A stretch of 64,000 nt of DNA from CALJTV01 sp036821185 (GCA_036821185.1 DAISKD010000005.1:50624-114623); one strand, 5' to 3'; shown: positions 53,570 through 62,565, numbered from the stretch's first letter. Translations and numbers: made by a program. Notes: a model not told the origin generated them from the letters alone.

Positions 53570-53854
53570 ATGACAGAGAAGAAGGGAGCCGACGTAGTGC
53601 TCCGACCCAAGCGCCAGGTTACCCTCCCTAAAGATATCTGCGACCGGCTCGGTATCGGTCCGGGGGACGTGCTGGAGCTCACCGTAGAAGATTCCACCAT
53701 TATTGCCCGGCCGCGGAAGACGGTCGCCCTGGAGGCATTGAAGGAAATCCGTCAGGCTTTCCAGCGCTCCGGCATCAGCGAAGACGAGCTTCAAGAGACC
53801 GGGCGCCGGGTAAGGCAAGAAGTGGCCAGGGAGCACTACGGTGCCAAAGCCTAA
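53570..53854 (+). CDS. AbrB/MazE-family antitoxin-like protein
   Basis: This 94-aa protein has an N-terminal swapped-hairpin AbrB domain (VVLRPKRQVTLPKDICDRLGIGPGDVLELTVED) and a C-terminal helical tail (ALKEIRQAFQRSG...) that would bind a toxin. GGAGGT lies at the right distance before the ATG at 53570. Its end overlaps the PIN-domain gene by 14 bp, the usual layout of a VapBC-like pair. It probably represses its own operon. Confidence 0.85.
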   Translation: MTEKKGADVVLRPKRQVTLPKDICDRLGIGPGDVLELTVEDSTIIARPRKTVALEALKEIRQAFQRSGISEDELQETGRRVRQEVAREHYGAKA

Positions 53855-54305
53855 GCCGCGGGTTTTCCTCGATAGCAACGTGGTGTTTTCAGGGCTTTAT
53901 TCCTCGGAAGGGGCACCGGGGGTTATCCTGGAGCACTTCGTCAAAGGAAATATAAGCTTGGTCGTTTCCCAGCAGGTGCTGGAAGAAGTAATACGCACCA
54001 TTAAAGAGAAACTTCCAGATGCTCTTCCAGCTTTGAGGGGGCTCCTGGTAAACACGCCTCCCGAAGTGGTGGCCGACCCAAAACGAGGAGATATCGAGAA
54101 GTGGACAAAGCATCTGCAAATGGGAGATGCTGCTATCCTGGCGGCGGCGATATCCGCTCAGCCGGACTATTTTATTACCGGTGATAAACATTTCCTGGAT
54201 GCCCGGGAGGTTGCGGAAAGTGCCGGACTGAACATAGTAACGCCGGCACAGTTTCTGGAAACACTGACAAAAGGGGATAATGGTGATGAAAGAGGGCGGT
54301 GCTGA
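53841..54305 (+). CDS. PIN-domain toxin-like ribonuclease
   Basis: This 154-aa protein starts at a GTG. The PIN acidic residues are Asp11 in RVFLDSNVVFSG, a middle glutamate in QVLEEVIRT, and aspartates in QMGDAAILAAAISAQPDYFITGDKHFLD. This is the COG1569-type 'putative toxin, PIN family'. It pairs with the AbrB-like gene it overlaps. Its 3' end overlaps the ATPase gene by 26 bp. Confidence 0.87.
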   Translation: MPKPKPRVFLDSNVVFSGLYSSEGAPGVILEHFVKGNISLVVSQQVLEEVIRTIKEKLPDALPALRGLLVNTPPEVVADPKRGDIEKWTKHLQMGDAAILAAAISAQPDYFITGDKHFLDAREVAESAGLNIVTPAQFLETLTKGDNGDERGRC

Positions 54306-55314
54306 GCTGCTCGGTGAAATAGCCGCTTTTGAAGACTCCCACGACATGGAGAAGGATTTCAAAATCGGGTGGTCATGGCGGCATGTCCGCATCTGGCCGG
54401 CGACGTTGAACCGCCTTTTCAAGGACGGATACCTGGAGAACGTCTTCAAGTCCAACTCTTATACCGGCTACCGCTTGAGTGAGCTGGGCAGGGCAGTCGC
54501 CATGGATAAAAAGACCCAGGGTGAAGAGACGATTCAGCCCACAAAGCTGACTCTGCCTGAAGACATCTTTGATGACATCATCGGCCACGAAGAGATAAAG
54601 AAGCTCCTCCGCGCGTGTCTCCTGGCGGAAAAACCGGTGCATGTGTTGCTGGCTGGTCCGCCTGCTCTGGCGAAAACGCTATTTCTCTGGGACATCGAGC
54701 AGGCAACCGATGAGAGGGCCGTCTGGCTGGTCGGCTCGGCAACTTCGAAGGCTGGCCTCTGGGACCTGGTCGCCGAGCGGCAACCGTAGATACTGCTCAT
54801 CGATGAGCTGGACAAGATGAACGCTGCCGATACGGCGGCATTACTTTCCATTATGGAAGGCGGACGTCTGGTGAGGGCCAAAAAATGGAGAGAGCTTAAC
54901 CTGGCTCATCCTTTGTGGGTGGTAGCCGCCACCAACCGGCTGGGCGGGCTTTCTCCGGAGCTAAAGTCCCGCTTTGCCGTGCGGAAGATAGCAGCTTACA
55001 GCCGCAGTGATTTTCTTACCGTGGTCAAAGGTGTACTGGTCAGACGTGAGAATGTGGCACCGGACATTGCCGGGCAGATTGCGGATATGCTCGATGACAG
55101 GACCCAGGATGTCAGGTACGCCGTCAGGGGGTACACCAACATCTGCAATATTACCGCCGGCAAAGACCATCGTACCTATGACCTGGCCCAGTCTATACTC
55201 AATGAAGAGATAGAGCACGAATCGTGGTTCTCCGAGTTTCTCGGCGAGGGGCCTTCAGGCCACTTCCTGCGTCGCGGAGAGACCTCACCGTTCGTTTCCA
55301 AGTTCCTAAAGTAA
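54280..55314 (+). pseudogene. RuvB/MoxR-like AAA ATPase interrupted by an in-frame amber codon
   Basis: The frame from 54280 runs through a TAG at 54787-54789 and on to 55314, about 344 codons in one frame. Before the stop are a winged-helix-like N-terminus and the Walker A region LLAGPPALAKT, with Ala where Gly is usual (GPPGxxKT). After it comes ILLIDELDKM (Walker B), then VVAATNRLGG (sensor) and SRF. The stop separates Walker A from Walker B, so the short product could not act as an ATPase. A nonsense mutation, a sequencing error (for example from AAG or CAG) or readthrough are possible. It overlaps the PIN gene. Confidence 0.8.
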
Positions 55315-55332
55315 CAGACAATAATGTATTAT

Positions 55333-55367
55333 ATGGGGAGACTCAGGTTAGATATGGGTCTCCCCAT
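55333..55367. terminator. Hairpin between ATPase and ZIP genes
   Basis: A 10-bp perfect stem, ATGGGGAGAC (55333-55342) with GTCTCCCCAT (55358-55367), is followed by TTA. The loop is 15 nt and the T-run is poor, so termination may be weak. Confidence 0.45.
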
Positions 55368-55388
55368 TTATCATTGGCATTTAGTCAA

Positions 55389-56204
55389 ATGGTGATTGAG
55401 CTATTTCAAAACCTTCACCCGGTGATACAGGCGCTTCTGGCGACCTGTTTCACCTGGGCCATGACTGCCGCAGGAGCAGCGGTTGTTTTCACAACTAGAA
55501 GTGTAAGCCGCAGAGTGCTTGATGCCATGCTCGGCTTTGCTGCCGGTGTTATGATTGCCGCCAGTTACTGGTCGCTTCTGGCACCAGCAATCGAAATGTC
55601 TGAGGGTGAAGCTCTCCCTTCATGGGTACCGGCCGTCACCGGCTTTCTGTTCGGTGGTATTTTCCTTCGGGGTGTTGATAGGGTGTTACCCCATCTCCAC
55701 ATTGGTTTCCGAACCGAAGAAGCAGAAGGTATTAAGACAAGCTGGCATCGAAGCACTCTGCTCGTTCTTGCTATCACGCTGCACAACATTCCCGAGGGTC
55801 TGGCTGTTGGGGTAGCCTTTGGCGCCCTTGCCGCTGGTCTCCCGGCCACCACACTGGGTGCAGCCATAGCGCTTGCCATTGGCATAGGTATTCAGAACTT
55901 CCCTGAAGGGCTGGCAGTTTCTATGCCCCTGCGCCGGGAAGGCTTGTCACGAAGAAAGAGCTTCTGGTACGGTCAATTATCGGCTGTTGTTGAGCCAGTT
56001 GCAGGAGTTACAGGCGCTGCCGCGGTAATAGTTGCTCAGCCTATTCTTCCGTATGCCTTGGCTTTCGCTGCAGGTGCTATGATATTCGTCGTTATCGAAG
56101 AACTAGTACCTGAAGCTCAACGTGGTGGTAACACCGATTTGGCAACCATGGGTGGTATAGTGGGCTTTGCCGTGATGATGCTTCTTGATGTCGCCTTCGG
56201 CTAA
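55389..56204 (+). CDS. ZIP-family metal transporter (GufA/ZupT-like)
   Basis: This 271-aa membrane protein has eight predicted spans. The metal-site motifs are LAITLHNIPEGLAVG near residue 140 and IGIQNFPEGLAVS near residue 180, both hallmarks of ZIP zinc/iron importers of the GufA branch. I chose the ATG at 55389, after the hairpin. An open frame back to 55224 is a shadow of the ATPase gene. Its substrate is probably Zn2+ or Fe2+. Confidence 0.9.
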   Translation: MVIELFQNLHPVIQALLATCFTWAMTAAGAAVVFTTRSVSRRVLDAMLGFAAGVMIAASYWSLLAPAIEMSEGEALPSWVPAVTGFLFGGIFLRGVDRVLPHLHIGFRTEEAEGIKTSWHRSTLLVLAITLHNIPEGLAVGVAFGALAAGLPATTLGAAIALAIGIGIQNFPEGLAVSMPLRREGLSRRKSFWYGQLSAVVEPVAGVTGAAAVIVAQPILPYALAFAAGAMIFVVIEELVPEAQRGGNTDLATMGGIVGFAVMMLLDVAFG

Positions 56205-56222
56205 CTTGAATGATGATGCGCG

Positions 56223-56453
56223 ATGAGAACCTTTCTTAAAGAAGAGCTTAAGGAATACGATGGGAGAAACGGTGTCGCTTACATTGCCTATCGTGGCAAA
56301 GTGTACGATGTCTCTGCTAGCTATCACTGGAGAAAAGGTGTCCATCATGTAACACATCGTGCCGGTTGTGACCTGACAGAAGCTTTAGAGAAGGCACCAC
56401 ACGGGCCAGGCCTTCTAGACAAATTTGCCATCGTTGGTGAACTTGCCAAATAG
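56223..56453 (+). CDS. Cytochrome b5-like heme-binding domain protein
   Basis: This 76-aa protein has the compact prokaryotic cytochrome b5 layout: EELKEYDGRNGVAYIAYRGKVYDVS, then YHWRKGVHHVTHRAGCDLTEAL and APHGPGLLDKFAIVGEL. Histidines in HHVTHRAG and in APHG are the likely axial heme ligands. It is soluble and 18 bp after the ZIP gene, so the two are probably cotranscribed. Its redox partner is unknown. Confidence 0.85.
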   Translation: MRTFLKEELKEYDGRNGVAYIAYRGKVYDVSASYHWRKGVHHVTHRAGCDLTEALEKAPHGPGLLDKFAIVGELAK

Positions 56454-56543
56454 CCAATTTTGCTTACATTGGTAATTCAATTACCAGAGTTGAAGCTAAG
56501 AGTGCCGAAAAGTGTCGTAGAGTAGACCACTCGTGACCTAAAT

Positions 56544-56568
56544 GGTAATGTAATAGTATAGTATTACC
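56544..56568. promoter_or_regulatory. Palindromic site GGTAAT...ATTACC
   Basis: This is a 25-bp inverted repeat: outer arms GGTAAT/ATTACC and inner arms GTAATA (56550-56555) with TATTAC (56562-56567). It is intergenic between the cytochrome b5-like gene and the end of the ABC-transporter operon. Related half-sites occur at 63915-63994. Possible operator or weak bidirectional terminator. Confidence 0.4.
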
Positions 56569-56624
56569 TTACTGGACGTTATGTACAAAAGGTAAGACTC
56601 CCACTGTATCCGTCGGCATATTGT

Positions 56625-56644
56625 CCGGCGGTACAGCAGTTGCT
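56625..56644. repeat. Dispersed 20-mer, copy 2
   Basis: CCGGCGGTACAGCAGTTGCT, one mismatch from the copy at 52769-52788. It lies just beyond the 3' end of the ABC operon. Confidence 0.6.
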
Positions 56645-56667
56645 TGTTTCACGAGGTGAGCAACTTT

Positions 56668-58353
56668 TCATTGGGTAACACCAGTTTCAAATCGATGCAG
56701 GGACGAAGCTGTTTGGAGCAGCCGCCTGGTATAGGCGTGCTTTGGAGCTGTTACTACCAGGTTTGAAGGCCCTTCCTCGACAATTCGGCCATCCAGCATG
56801 ACGGCGATTCTATCGCTCACTTTTCGCGCCGCGGCGATGTTGTGCGTGATGTAAAGTATGCTGAGCCCCCGACTTTCTTGAAGATTAAGCAGGAGCTTTA
56901 GAATCTTAGCTTCAACGCTGGCGTCAAGAAAAGCTGTCGGCTCGTCGGCGATGAGTAGAACCGGGTCAAGCACCAACGCCCGTGCGATAGCCACCCGCTG
57001 CATTTCGCCGCCGCTCAGATGATGGGGGTACTTGTTGATAAAGTCTTCAGCTTGCGGCAGCTCAACCTCGCCTATAACCTTAATCGCTTTTTGCCTTCTC
57101 TCTTCCTTATTGCCGATTCCCTGGACTTCCAGCGGCTCCATCACCAACTCCAGCACTGACAGGCGGTGGCTCAACGACTCCCCGGGGTTCTGAAATATCA
57201 TCTGCACCTTGCGGTAGAAGTCTTTCCCGCGGCCTATTACCTTTACACCATCAAAGAAAATCTCTCCTTGGGACGGCTGATGCAGGCCGATAATCGTTTT
57301 TGCTAAGGTCGTTTTGCCTGAGCCGCTTTGCCCTACCAGCGCTAGCGTCTCTCCGGCTTCAATACGCATGTTCACCGAGTTCACGGCTTTCAACGTTCCG
57401 AAGTTCTTTGACAGATTCTCCACCGATAAGATGGTAACAATACCACCACGGTGGCAGGCGACCGCTCTTCCCTGGTTCCAGCTAAGTTCTGGCGGCTCTC
57501 TTCGGCAGATATCTATTACCTGTGTGCAGCGCGGGTGGAAAGAGCACCCGCTCACCGGGCGGGACATCCTGCCTTTGATTCCTTGCAGGTCCTTAACCGT
57601 CGTCATATTGGGGTAAGCTCGGATAAGCGCCCTGGTATAGGGATGCCGGGGATATTGCAGGATGTCTTGAGTACCACCTATCTCCACAATCCGGCCCCCA
57701 TAGAGTACAGCCAGTCGGTCGGCCAACTTACCGGCGGTGTCAAGGTTGTGCGTTACCACCAGCCGAGCACGGCGCCCGTTATCGTTTTTGAGCAAGTCAG
57801 CTAGCTCACTCCTGGTAGCGACATCAAGGGAGGAGAGGGGCTCATCCAGAATCAGAAGCTCCGGGTCGTTGGCTAAAGCCATGGCCAAGAGCACTCTCTG
57901 CTGCTCACCGCCGGAAAGCTGGTGGGGACAAGCGGAAAGGCGGCTTGATGAGAGCCCGACCATCGCCAACAGTTCCCTGGCCCTTTCCCTCGCCTCTTCT
58001 TTGTTTCTCAGTCCGTGCTCAACTATTGGCTCAGCGACCTGCTCCAAAACAGAGTAAACCGGGTTCAGTACGTTATTCACATTCTGAAATACCATCGCCA
58101 CCCGATTCCACCTTATCCGCCGCATCTCTTCTTCAGAAAGAGCCAGCAGGTCTTTACCGTCAAATTTGATGCTTCCCCTGACTTTGCCTTCGGTCAGGCG
58201 CATGATGCTCATGCCGAGGGTTGTCTTGCCCGTACCTGATTCACCGATAATAGCCAGCGTCTCACCGCTGGAGAGATCAAGGTCTATCCCGTCGAGAACC
58301 GTGTCGTTTCCGTAGCTTACCCGCAGGTTCCTAATCTCAAGCAACGGCTTCAC
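56668..58353 (-). CDS. ABC importer ATPase, fused DppD-DppF type
   Basis: This polypeptide of about 561 aa holds two complete ATPase domains that energise the peptide/nickel-type importer. Domain 1 has GESGTGKTT, LSGGEQQRVLLAMALAND and LLILDEPLSSLD, then the oligopeptide C-terminal region with GCSFHPRCTQVIDIC, which may hold an Fe-S cluster. Domain 2 has GQSGSGKTT, LSGGEMQRVAIARAL and LLIADEPTAFLDASVE. I set the start at the GTG at 58353, which overlaps the permease by 17 bp; a start at 58389 would overlap by 53 bp. It is the last gene of its operon. Confidence 0.9.
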   Translation of the reverse strand: MKPLLEIRNLRVSYGNDTVLDGIDLDLSSGETLAIIGESGTGKTTLGMSIMRLTEGKVRGSIKFDGKDLLALSEEEMRRIRWNRVAMVFQNVNNVLNPVYSVLEQVAEPIVEHGLRNKEEARERARELLAMVGLSSSRLSACPHQLSGGEQQRVLLAMALANDPELLILDEPLSSLDVATRSELADLLKNDNGRRARLVVTHNLDTAGKLADRLAVLYGGRIVEIGGTQDILQYPRHPYTRALIRAYPNMTTVKDLQGIKGRMSRPVSGCSFHPRCTQVIDICRREPPELSWNQGRAVACHRGGIVTILSVENLSKNFGTLKAVNSVNMRIEAGETLALVGQSGSGKTTLAKTIIGLHQPSQGEIFFDGVKVIGRGKDFYRKVQMIFQNPGESLSHRLSVLELVMEPLEVQGIGNKEERRQKAIKVIGEVELPQAEDFINKYPHHLSGGEMQRVAIARALVLDPVLLIADEPTAFLDASVEAKILKLLLNLQESRGLSILYITHNIAAARKVSDRIAVMLDGRIVEEGPSNLVVTAPKHAYTRRLLQTASSLHRFETGVTQ

Positions 58354-59182
58354 CTCGCAATCTTGGGTCAAGCACCGCTTCCGCCGCATGGCTGATGAAT
58401 GTTAAACCAATAATAGTCAGCGATAGGGCTACCCCGGCGGGCACTAGCCACCAGCGCCAGACGTCCAGGTAGCTGAAGCGCAGGGCATCATGCATCATCG
58501 TCCCCCAGCTTACCACCATCGGGTCGCCAATCCCCAAGAATGCCAGACCGGCCTCCATGAAAACAGCCCGGCGCACCCCGTAGATAAACTCCACCAGCAA
58601 TATCGGCATTAGGTCGGGTAAAATGTGACGCCAAGCGATGTAAAGCCAGCCGGCGCCGAAAGTCCGAGAGGCGCTGATATGGCCGCTTTGCTTCAGGGAA
58701 AGCGTTTGGGCCCGGATAACTCTGGCGCCGCCCGGCCAGGTTAATACGGAAAGGAGAGAGATGAGCAAAAGTAGGCTCGGCTTGATATAAGCCGCAACCA
58801 GGATGACCACTATCACCATAGGAATGATGATGAAGGCATCGACTATCCTCATGATGACACGGTCATAAATCCCACCGATAAGCGCGGATGACATTCCAAA
58901 CAAAATACTCAGGAGCAATCCCAGGATGCCGACGCTGAAGCCGACAAGCAGTGATGTCCTGGCGCCGTAAAGGAGCTGGCTCCAGATATCCTGCCCCACA
59001 TGGTTGGTGCCCAGCCAGTGGTTCTGGGAGGGCGAAAGCAGTGTCGCGGCAGACTGCTGTATAGGGTCGTAGCGGCCTATTATTGGCGCCGCCACCGCCA
59101 GGACTACCACCAGGATAAGTATAACTATACCTATCTGGCCGGGATTGCTTTCTCTAATTTCTTTCTTCAGGTCAATATGCAT
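58337..59182 (-). CDS. ABC importer permease (DppC/NikC type)
   Basis: This 281-aa inner-membrane permease has a first span near residues 17-35 followed by a periplasmic segment HWLGTNHVGQDIWSQLLYGARTSLLVG, typical of DppC/NikC. The EAA-loop region ASRTFGAGWLYIAWRHILPDL contacts the ATPase. It overlaps the upstream DppB-type gene by 11 bp. Confidence 0.92.
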   Translation of the reverse strand: MHIDLKKEIRESNPGQIGIVILILVVVLAVAAPIIGRYDPIQQSAATLLSPSQNHWLGTNHVGQDIWSQLLYGARTSLLVGFSVGILGLLLSILFGMSSALIGGIYDRVIMRIVDAFIIIPMVIVVILVAAYIKPSLLLLISLLSVLTWPGGARVIRAQTLSLKQSGHISASRTFGAGWLYIAWRHILPDLMPILLVEFIYGVRRAVFMEAGLAFLGIGDPMVVSWGTMMHDALRFSYLDVWRWWLVPAGVALSLTIIGLTFISHAAEAVLDPRLRGEAVA

Positions 59183-60146
59183 AGCTTACCCTTGGGTCAA
59201 TCTTCGGATAAAGCAGGTCAACTGCGCAATTAGCCAGAAGCACCGAAATAGCCACCATCAGGAAGACGCCCTGGATGACGGGATAGTCGCGAGAAAGGAG
59301 CGCCTGGTAGGTGAGCTGCCCCACCCCGGGATAGGCGAAGACCAGCTCCACAAATAGTGCGCCGGTGACCACTCTCCCTAGCCGGATGCCGGTCATGGTA
59401 ATCACCGGCAGCATGGAGTTTCTGCCGGCATGGCGGTATTTCAACACTTTCTGTGATAGGCCCTTAGCCTTAGCCGTGAGCATGAATGGGGCTTTGAGCA
59501 CGGTAATCATGGTGTTCCTGGTGAGGAGATAACCGCTGGCTAGATGCGCTAGGGTTAGTGCTGCAACCGGGAGCGCCATATGTTTGAGCACGTCCAGTAC
59601 GAGAGAAAGCCCAGAGATACCGGAGTATGGCGTAAGCGCTCCGGCTAGTGGGAAGAACCCCAACATGACACCGAAGACAAGCAGGAGTATCATGCCCACG
59701 AAAAAATCGGGGAAGCCGTTCAGACTCATCAGCCCGGCCAGCAGAGTGCGGTCGGTCTTTGAGCCCCGCCGCCAGCCCGACTCTATCCCCAGCATTAGGC
59801 CCAGGATAGTAGAGAGCACCAGCGAGGAGCCGACCAGTAGCAGTGTCCAGGGCAGGTGCCCCAGTATCACCTTTAGCACCGGGGCGTTATAGTAATACGA
59901 GTAGCCCAAATCGCCTCGGAAGATGGCAATAAAATAGGCGCCGAACTGCTCCCAAAGCGGTTTATCCAGCGCAAACCGCTCCACCAGGTGTGCCTTGAGC
60001 TCTGGTGTCATCGCGATGAGCGCCTCGTCGCCGTAGATGGCTGTCAAAGGGTTTCCCGGCATCATCCTGGGTAGAATAAAGTTGAGCGCCACTATGAACA
60101 GAAAGGCGATACCGTAAGTTACCAGGTTATGTTTGATAGCCTTCAT
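59172..60146 (-). CDS. ABC importer permease (DppB/NikB type)
   Basis: This 324-aa permease has MMPGNPLTAIYG after the first span and LVERFALDKPLWEQFGAYFIAIFRGDLGYSY, both family signatures. The EAA loop is KAKGLSQKVLKYRHAGRNSMLPVI, followed by GALFVELVFAYPGVGQL. Its start overlaps the TrmO stop as ATGA, so translation of the two is coupled. Confidence 0.93.
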   Translation of the reverse strand: MKAIKHNLVTYGIAFLFIVALNFILPRMMPGNPLTAIYGDEALIAMTPELKAHLVERFALDKPLWEQFGAYFIAIFRGDLGYSYYYNAPVLKVILGHLPWTLLLVGSSLVLSTILGLMLGIESGWRRGSKTDRTLLAGLMSLNGFPDFFVGMILLLVFGVMLGFFPLAGALTPYSGISGLSLVLDVLKHMALPVAALTLAHLASGYLLTRNTMITVLKAPFMLTAKAKGLSQKVLKYRHAGRNSMLPVITMTGIRLGRVVTGALFVELVFAYPGVGQLTYQALLSRDYPVIQGVFLMVAISVLLANCAVDLLYPKIDPRVSYAY

Positions 60147-60682
60147 CCGTCAGCGCCTGTCTCCTCTTCCCGAAATGCTTCATGTATTTTCCTCATCCAG
60201 TCGGGCATCCTGATATCTTTGGAACTTAGCTCTTCAGGTAGGTAAGGCTTGATATCTAGTATCGGGCTGCCGTCCAGGGCATCAAGTCCGGTTACCTTGA
60301 GGGAGTTCCCATGGCGTTCAATCAGCCGTACCACGGTGACCAGAATACTGTTGGGCCGCGCCGGACTATGGGTAGCAAAGATACCAACCAGAGGAAAATC
60401 CTTGCTCCCGAGAGGATGCACCCTTGTTTGAGAGCGTTTTTTATTCGGCACAAGATGTGACCAGTAAAGCACCATCAGATGGGAAAACTCGTCTATGCCA
60501 TCAAGAATACCATCCAGGTCGTCATTGATGACCAGTTCCGATATCAGCTTGCTCTGCGCCTTCATTCTGGCGGCTCTTTCCTGCCAGTCCAGAGTTCTGG
60601 GTGTATTGCCCCAGCTTGCCTCGCGGGACTGATTTCTCACGATGCCCACTGGCTTTAAAATTATCGGTGAGTCACTGTTCAT
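60143..60682 (-). CDS. TrmO-like tRNA methyltransferase (UPF0066)
   Basis: This 179-aa single-domain SAM-binding beta-barrel belongs to the TrmO/TsaA family, whose E. coli member methylates N6 of t6A37 in tRNA-Thr. It has PVGIVRNQSREASWGN, LDGIDEFSHLMVLYWSH and the diagnostic VGIFATHSPARPNSILVTVVRL, and ALDGSPILDIKPYLPE. It lies inside an ABC importer operon between the binding-protein and permease genes, coupled to the latter, so a role beyond tRNA modification is worth considering. Confidence 0.92.
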   Translation of the reverse strand: MNSDSPIILKPVGIVRNQSREASWGNTPRTLDWQERAARMKAQSKLISELVINDDLDGILDGIDEFSHLMVLYWSHLVPNKKRSQTRVHPLGSKDFPLVGIFATHSPARPNSILVTVVRLIERHGNSLKVTGLDALDGSPILDIKPYLPEELSSKDIRMPDWMRKIHEAFREEETGADG

Positions 60683-60692
60683 ATGCGCATTC

Positions 60693-62288
60693 CTATTTCA
60701 CGAAGCACATCCGGTTCAAAGGGATGGGCACACCTATGCTAATACCATCCATAGTGTAGTAGAGGGGTACCTTGCCGTCGTGCGCCCAGTACGATTTGGG
60801 ATAGTACAGCGTCAGCGCAGGTACATCCTCGGCATAAAGCTTTTGAATCTGTAGAATCATCTCTTTTCTCTTCTGAATATCCATCTCAGAGAGCTGGGCA
60901 TTGAGAAGCCGAGTCAACTCGGCGTTCGCGTTATAACGGGCACTGTTAAACCCCTCTCCCAATATAAACCGCTGCAGGGAAGATGGTTCGTAAAGACCAC
61001 CATGTCCGTAAATAGAGATGTCAAAGTCCCATGCTCCAACCTTAGAATCAACTGTTTTCCCCTCCAGAGTCTGGAAATCAATTTTTATCCCTGCTTTCTC
61101 TAGTTGCTGGGTGATGAACTGTCCCAGGTCTTTATAGTCGGCCGCCGCGATAAGGCTCAACTTTAAGGGTTGTCCATTCCTAATAAAAAAGTTGTTTTCC
61201 AGTTTATACCCGAGTCCGGCGATAAGCTGCTTTGCCTTTTCCACATCATACTTATATTGCGGAGCGTCTGGGTTGTACCAGACACTGGTCGGCGGCACCA
61301 TGCCGGGATTGCCAGCTATGGCGTTACCCCGGAAAACTATCTGCACCAAAGCTTCACGGTCAATGGCATAAGCCAGCGCCTGTCTAAATTCTTTGGAGGA
61401 TAGAGGTTCTTTCTTATGATTGATGGTCAGCTTACCGTTCCACGATGGTGGGTCGGTAATGACGGTGAAGCCAGCGGCCTTGATGTCCTCTACCAACTCC
61501 GCTGGGACGCTGGCAGAGTTCACTGACTTATTTTTCAATGCCGCTGGCATCATCTGGGTGCTAATCTTCACAAACTTTATCTCTTTGGCAATGGGCTTAC
61601 CCAGATAATAGCCGTCATTTGCCTTGTAGAGATAGGTGCCAAGCTCCTTGTTGTAATCTGTCAGCTTGTAAGGACCAGTGCCGATGACAGCTTCCGGGGA
61701 AAGGAACTTCTCTGGCTCGGTGACGTTCTGCCAGATATGCTTGGGTAGTATCGGCTGGGTACCAGCTACATCCTGGAAGAACGGAGCGTAAGGCTTGCTG
61801 AGATATAGCTTTACCGTGTATTTATCAATCGCCTCCGCAGACTTCACGATACTGCCATCCACCCACTGGTAGGGATGTTTCTTGGTGTAGTTATAGGTGA
61901 AAACCACATCATCGGCAGTGAAATCGGTGCCGTCATGCCACTTTACGTTCTGCTGCAGCTTAAAGGTGTACGAATTGTCGTCAGCGTTGTACTTCCACTC
62001 TTTGGCAAGTTGAGGAATGAAAGACGTGTCATTTTTCCAGATTAGTGTTTCGAAGATGAATTGCATTCTGGTATAGCCCGGACCACGGGAATAGTGAGCG
62101 TAAGGTGACGGATAGCCCCAGTCGCCAGTGGAATCGGCAATGGTGTATGAATCAATTTGCTGCAAAGACGGTGAGCTGGTCTGCGGGCTTTCGGCAGGTT
62201 TGCTGCTACAGGCCGGAAAGGCTAGCAAGGAGAGAAGAAGAGCTGGAATCAATATTTTGAGAAGTACTTTCTTTACTATTCTATTCAT
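60693..62288 (-). CDS. ABC importer substrate-binding lipoprotein (SBP family 5)
   Basis: This 531-aa exported protein has a signal peptide with core LLKILIPALLLSLLAF and a lipid-attachment cysteine in FPACSS near residue 27, an atypical lipobox because Pro precedes Ala. The mature part has the family 5 pattern: YTFKLQQNVKWHDGTDFTADDVVFTYNY, VIGTGPYKL, FRQALAYAIDREALVQIVF and VEKAKQLIAGLGY. These proteins bind peptides, nickel or metal chelates. The FmdE and Fur-like neighbours favour a metal or metallophore (inference). Confidence 0.9.
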   Translation of the reverse strand: MNRIVKKVLLKILIPALLLSLLAFPACSSKPAESPQTSSPSLQQIDSYTIADSTGDWGYPSPYAHYSRGPGYTRMQFIFETLIWKNDTSFIPQLAKEWKYNADDNSYTFKLQQNVKWHDGTDFTADDVVFTYNYTKKHPYQWVDGSIVKSAEAIDKYTVKLYLSKPYAPFFQDVAGTQPILPKHIWQNVTEPEKFLSPEAVIGTGPYKLTDYNKELGTYLYKANDGYYLGKPIAKEIKFVKISTQMMPAALKNKSVNSASVPAELVEDIKAAGFTVITDPPSWNGKLTINHKKEPLSSKEFRQALAYAIDREALVQIVFRGNAIAGNPGMVPPTSVWYNPDAPQYKYDVEKAKQLIAGLGYKLENNFFIRNGQPLKLSLIAAADYKDLGQFITQQLEKAGIKIDFQTLEGKTVDSKVGAWDFDISIYGHGGLYEPSSLQRFILGEGFNSARYNANAELTRLLNAQLSEMDIQKRKEMILQIQKLYAEDVPALTLYYPKSYWAHDGKVPLYYTMDGISIGVPIPLNRMCFVK

Positions 62289-62317
62289 CTGAACATTTCC
62301 TTTCCTATGTTTAAATC

Positions 62318-62524
62318 TTATGATGGCTGTCGCAAGCTGGCGACGTTGTCAATTTCACCCCGGCGGTAGCGGTCTATTTCGAGCAACATCCGGGCGAACT
62401 CCCTGACACCGTCCATGCTGGGCCAGGCAAGAATCGGTTTATAACCGCAGGCTGTTTCTTCCGTGGCCATCCATAGTGTTGCCTCGCCTGTTTTTCTTGA
62501 GACGTCAAGCCTGAAATTGGTCAT
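62318..62524 (-). CDS. Small conserved-looking hypothetical protein
   Basis: This 68-aa protein is preceded by a clear AGGAGGT. It starts with strands (NFRLDVSRKTGEATLWMATE), then YKPILAWPSMDGVREFARMLLEIDRYRRG, so a small alpha/beta fold is likely. No family recognised. It is cotranscribed between the FmdE-like and binding-protein genes. Confidence 0.6.
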   Translation of the reverse strand: MTNFRLDVSRKTGEATLWMATEETACGYKPILAWPSMDGVREFARMLLEIDRYRRGEIDNVASLRQPS

Positions 62525-62565
62525 GGGTTACCTCCTATCTCAAAAGTTTCGAATACCTTGGTGTG

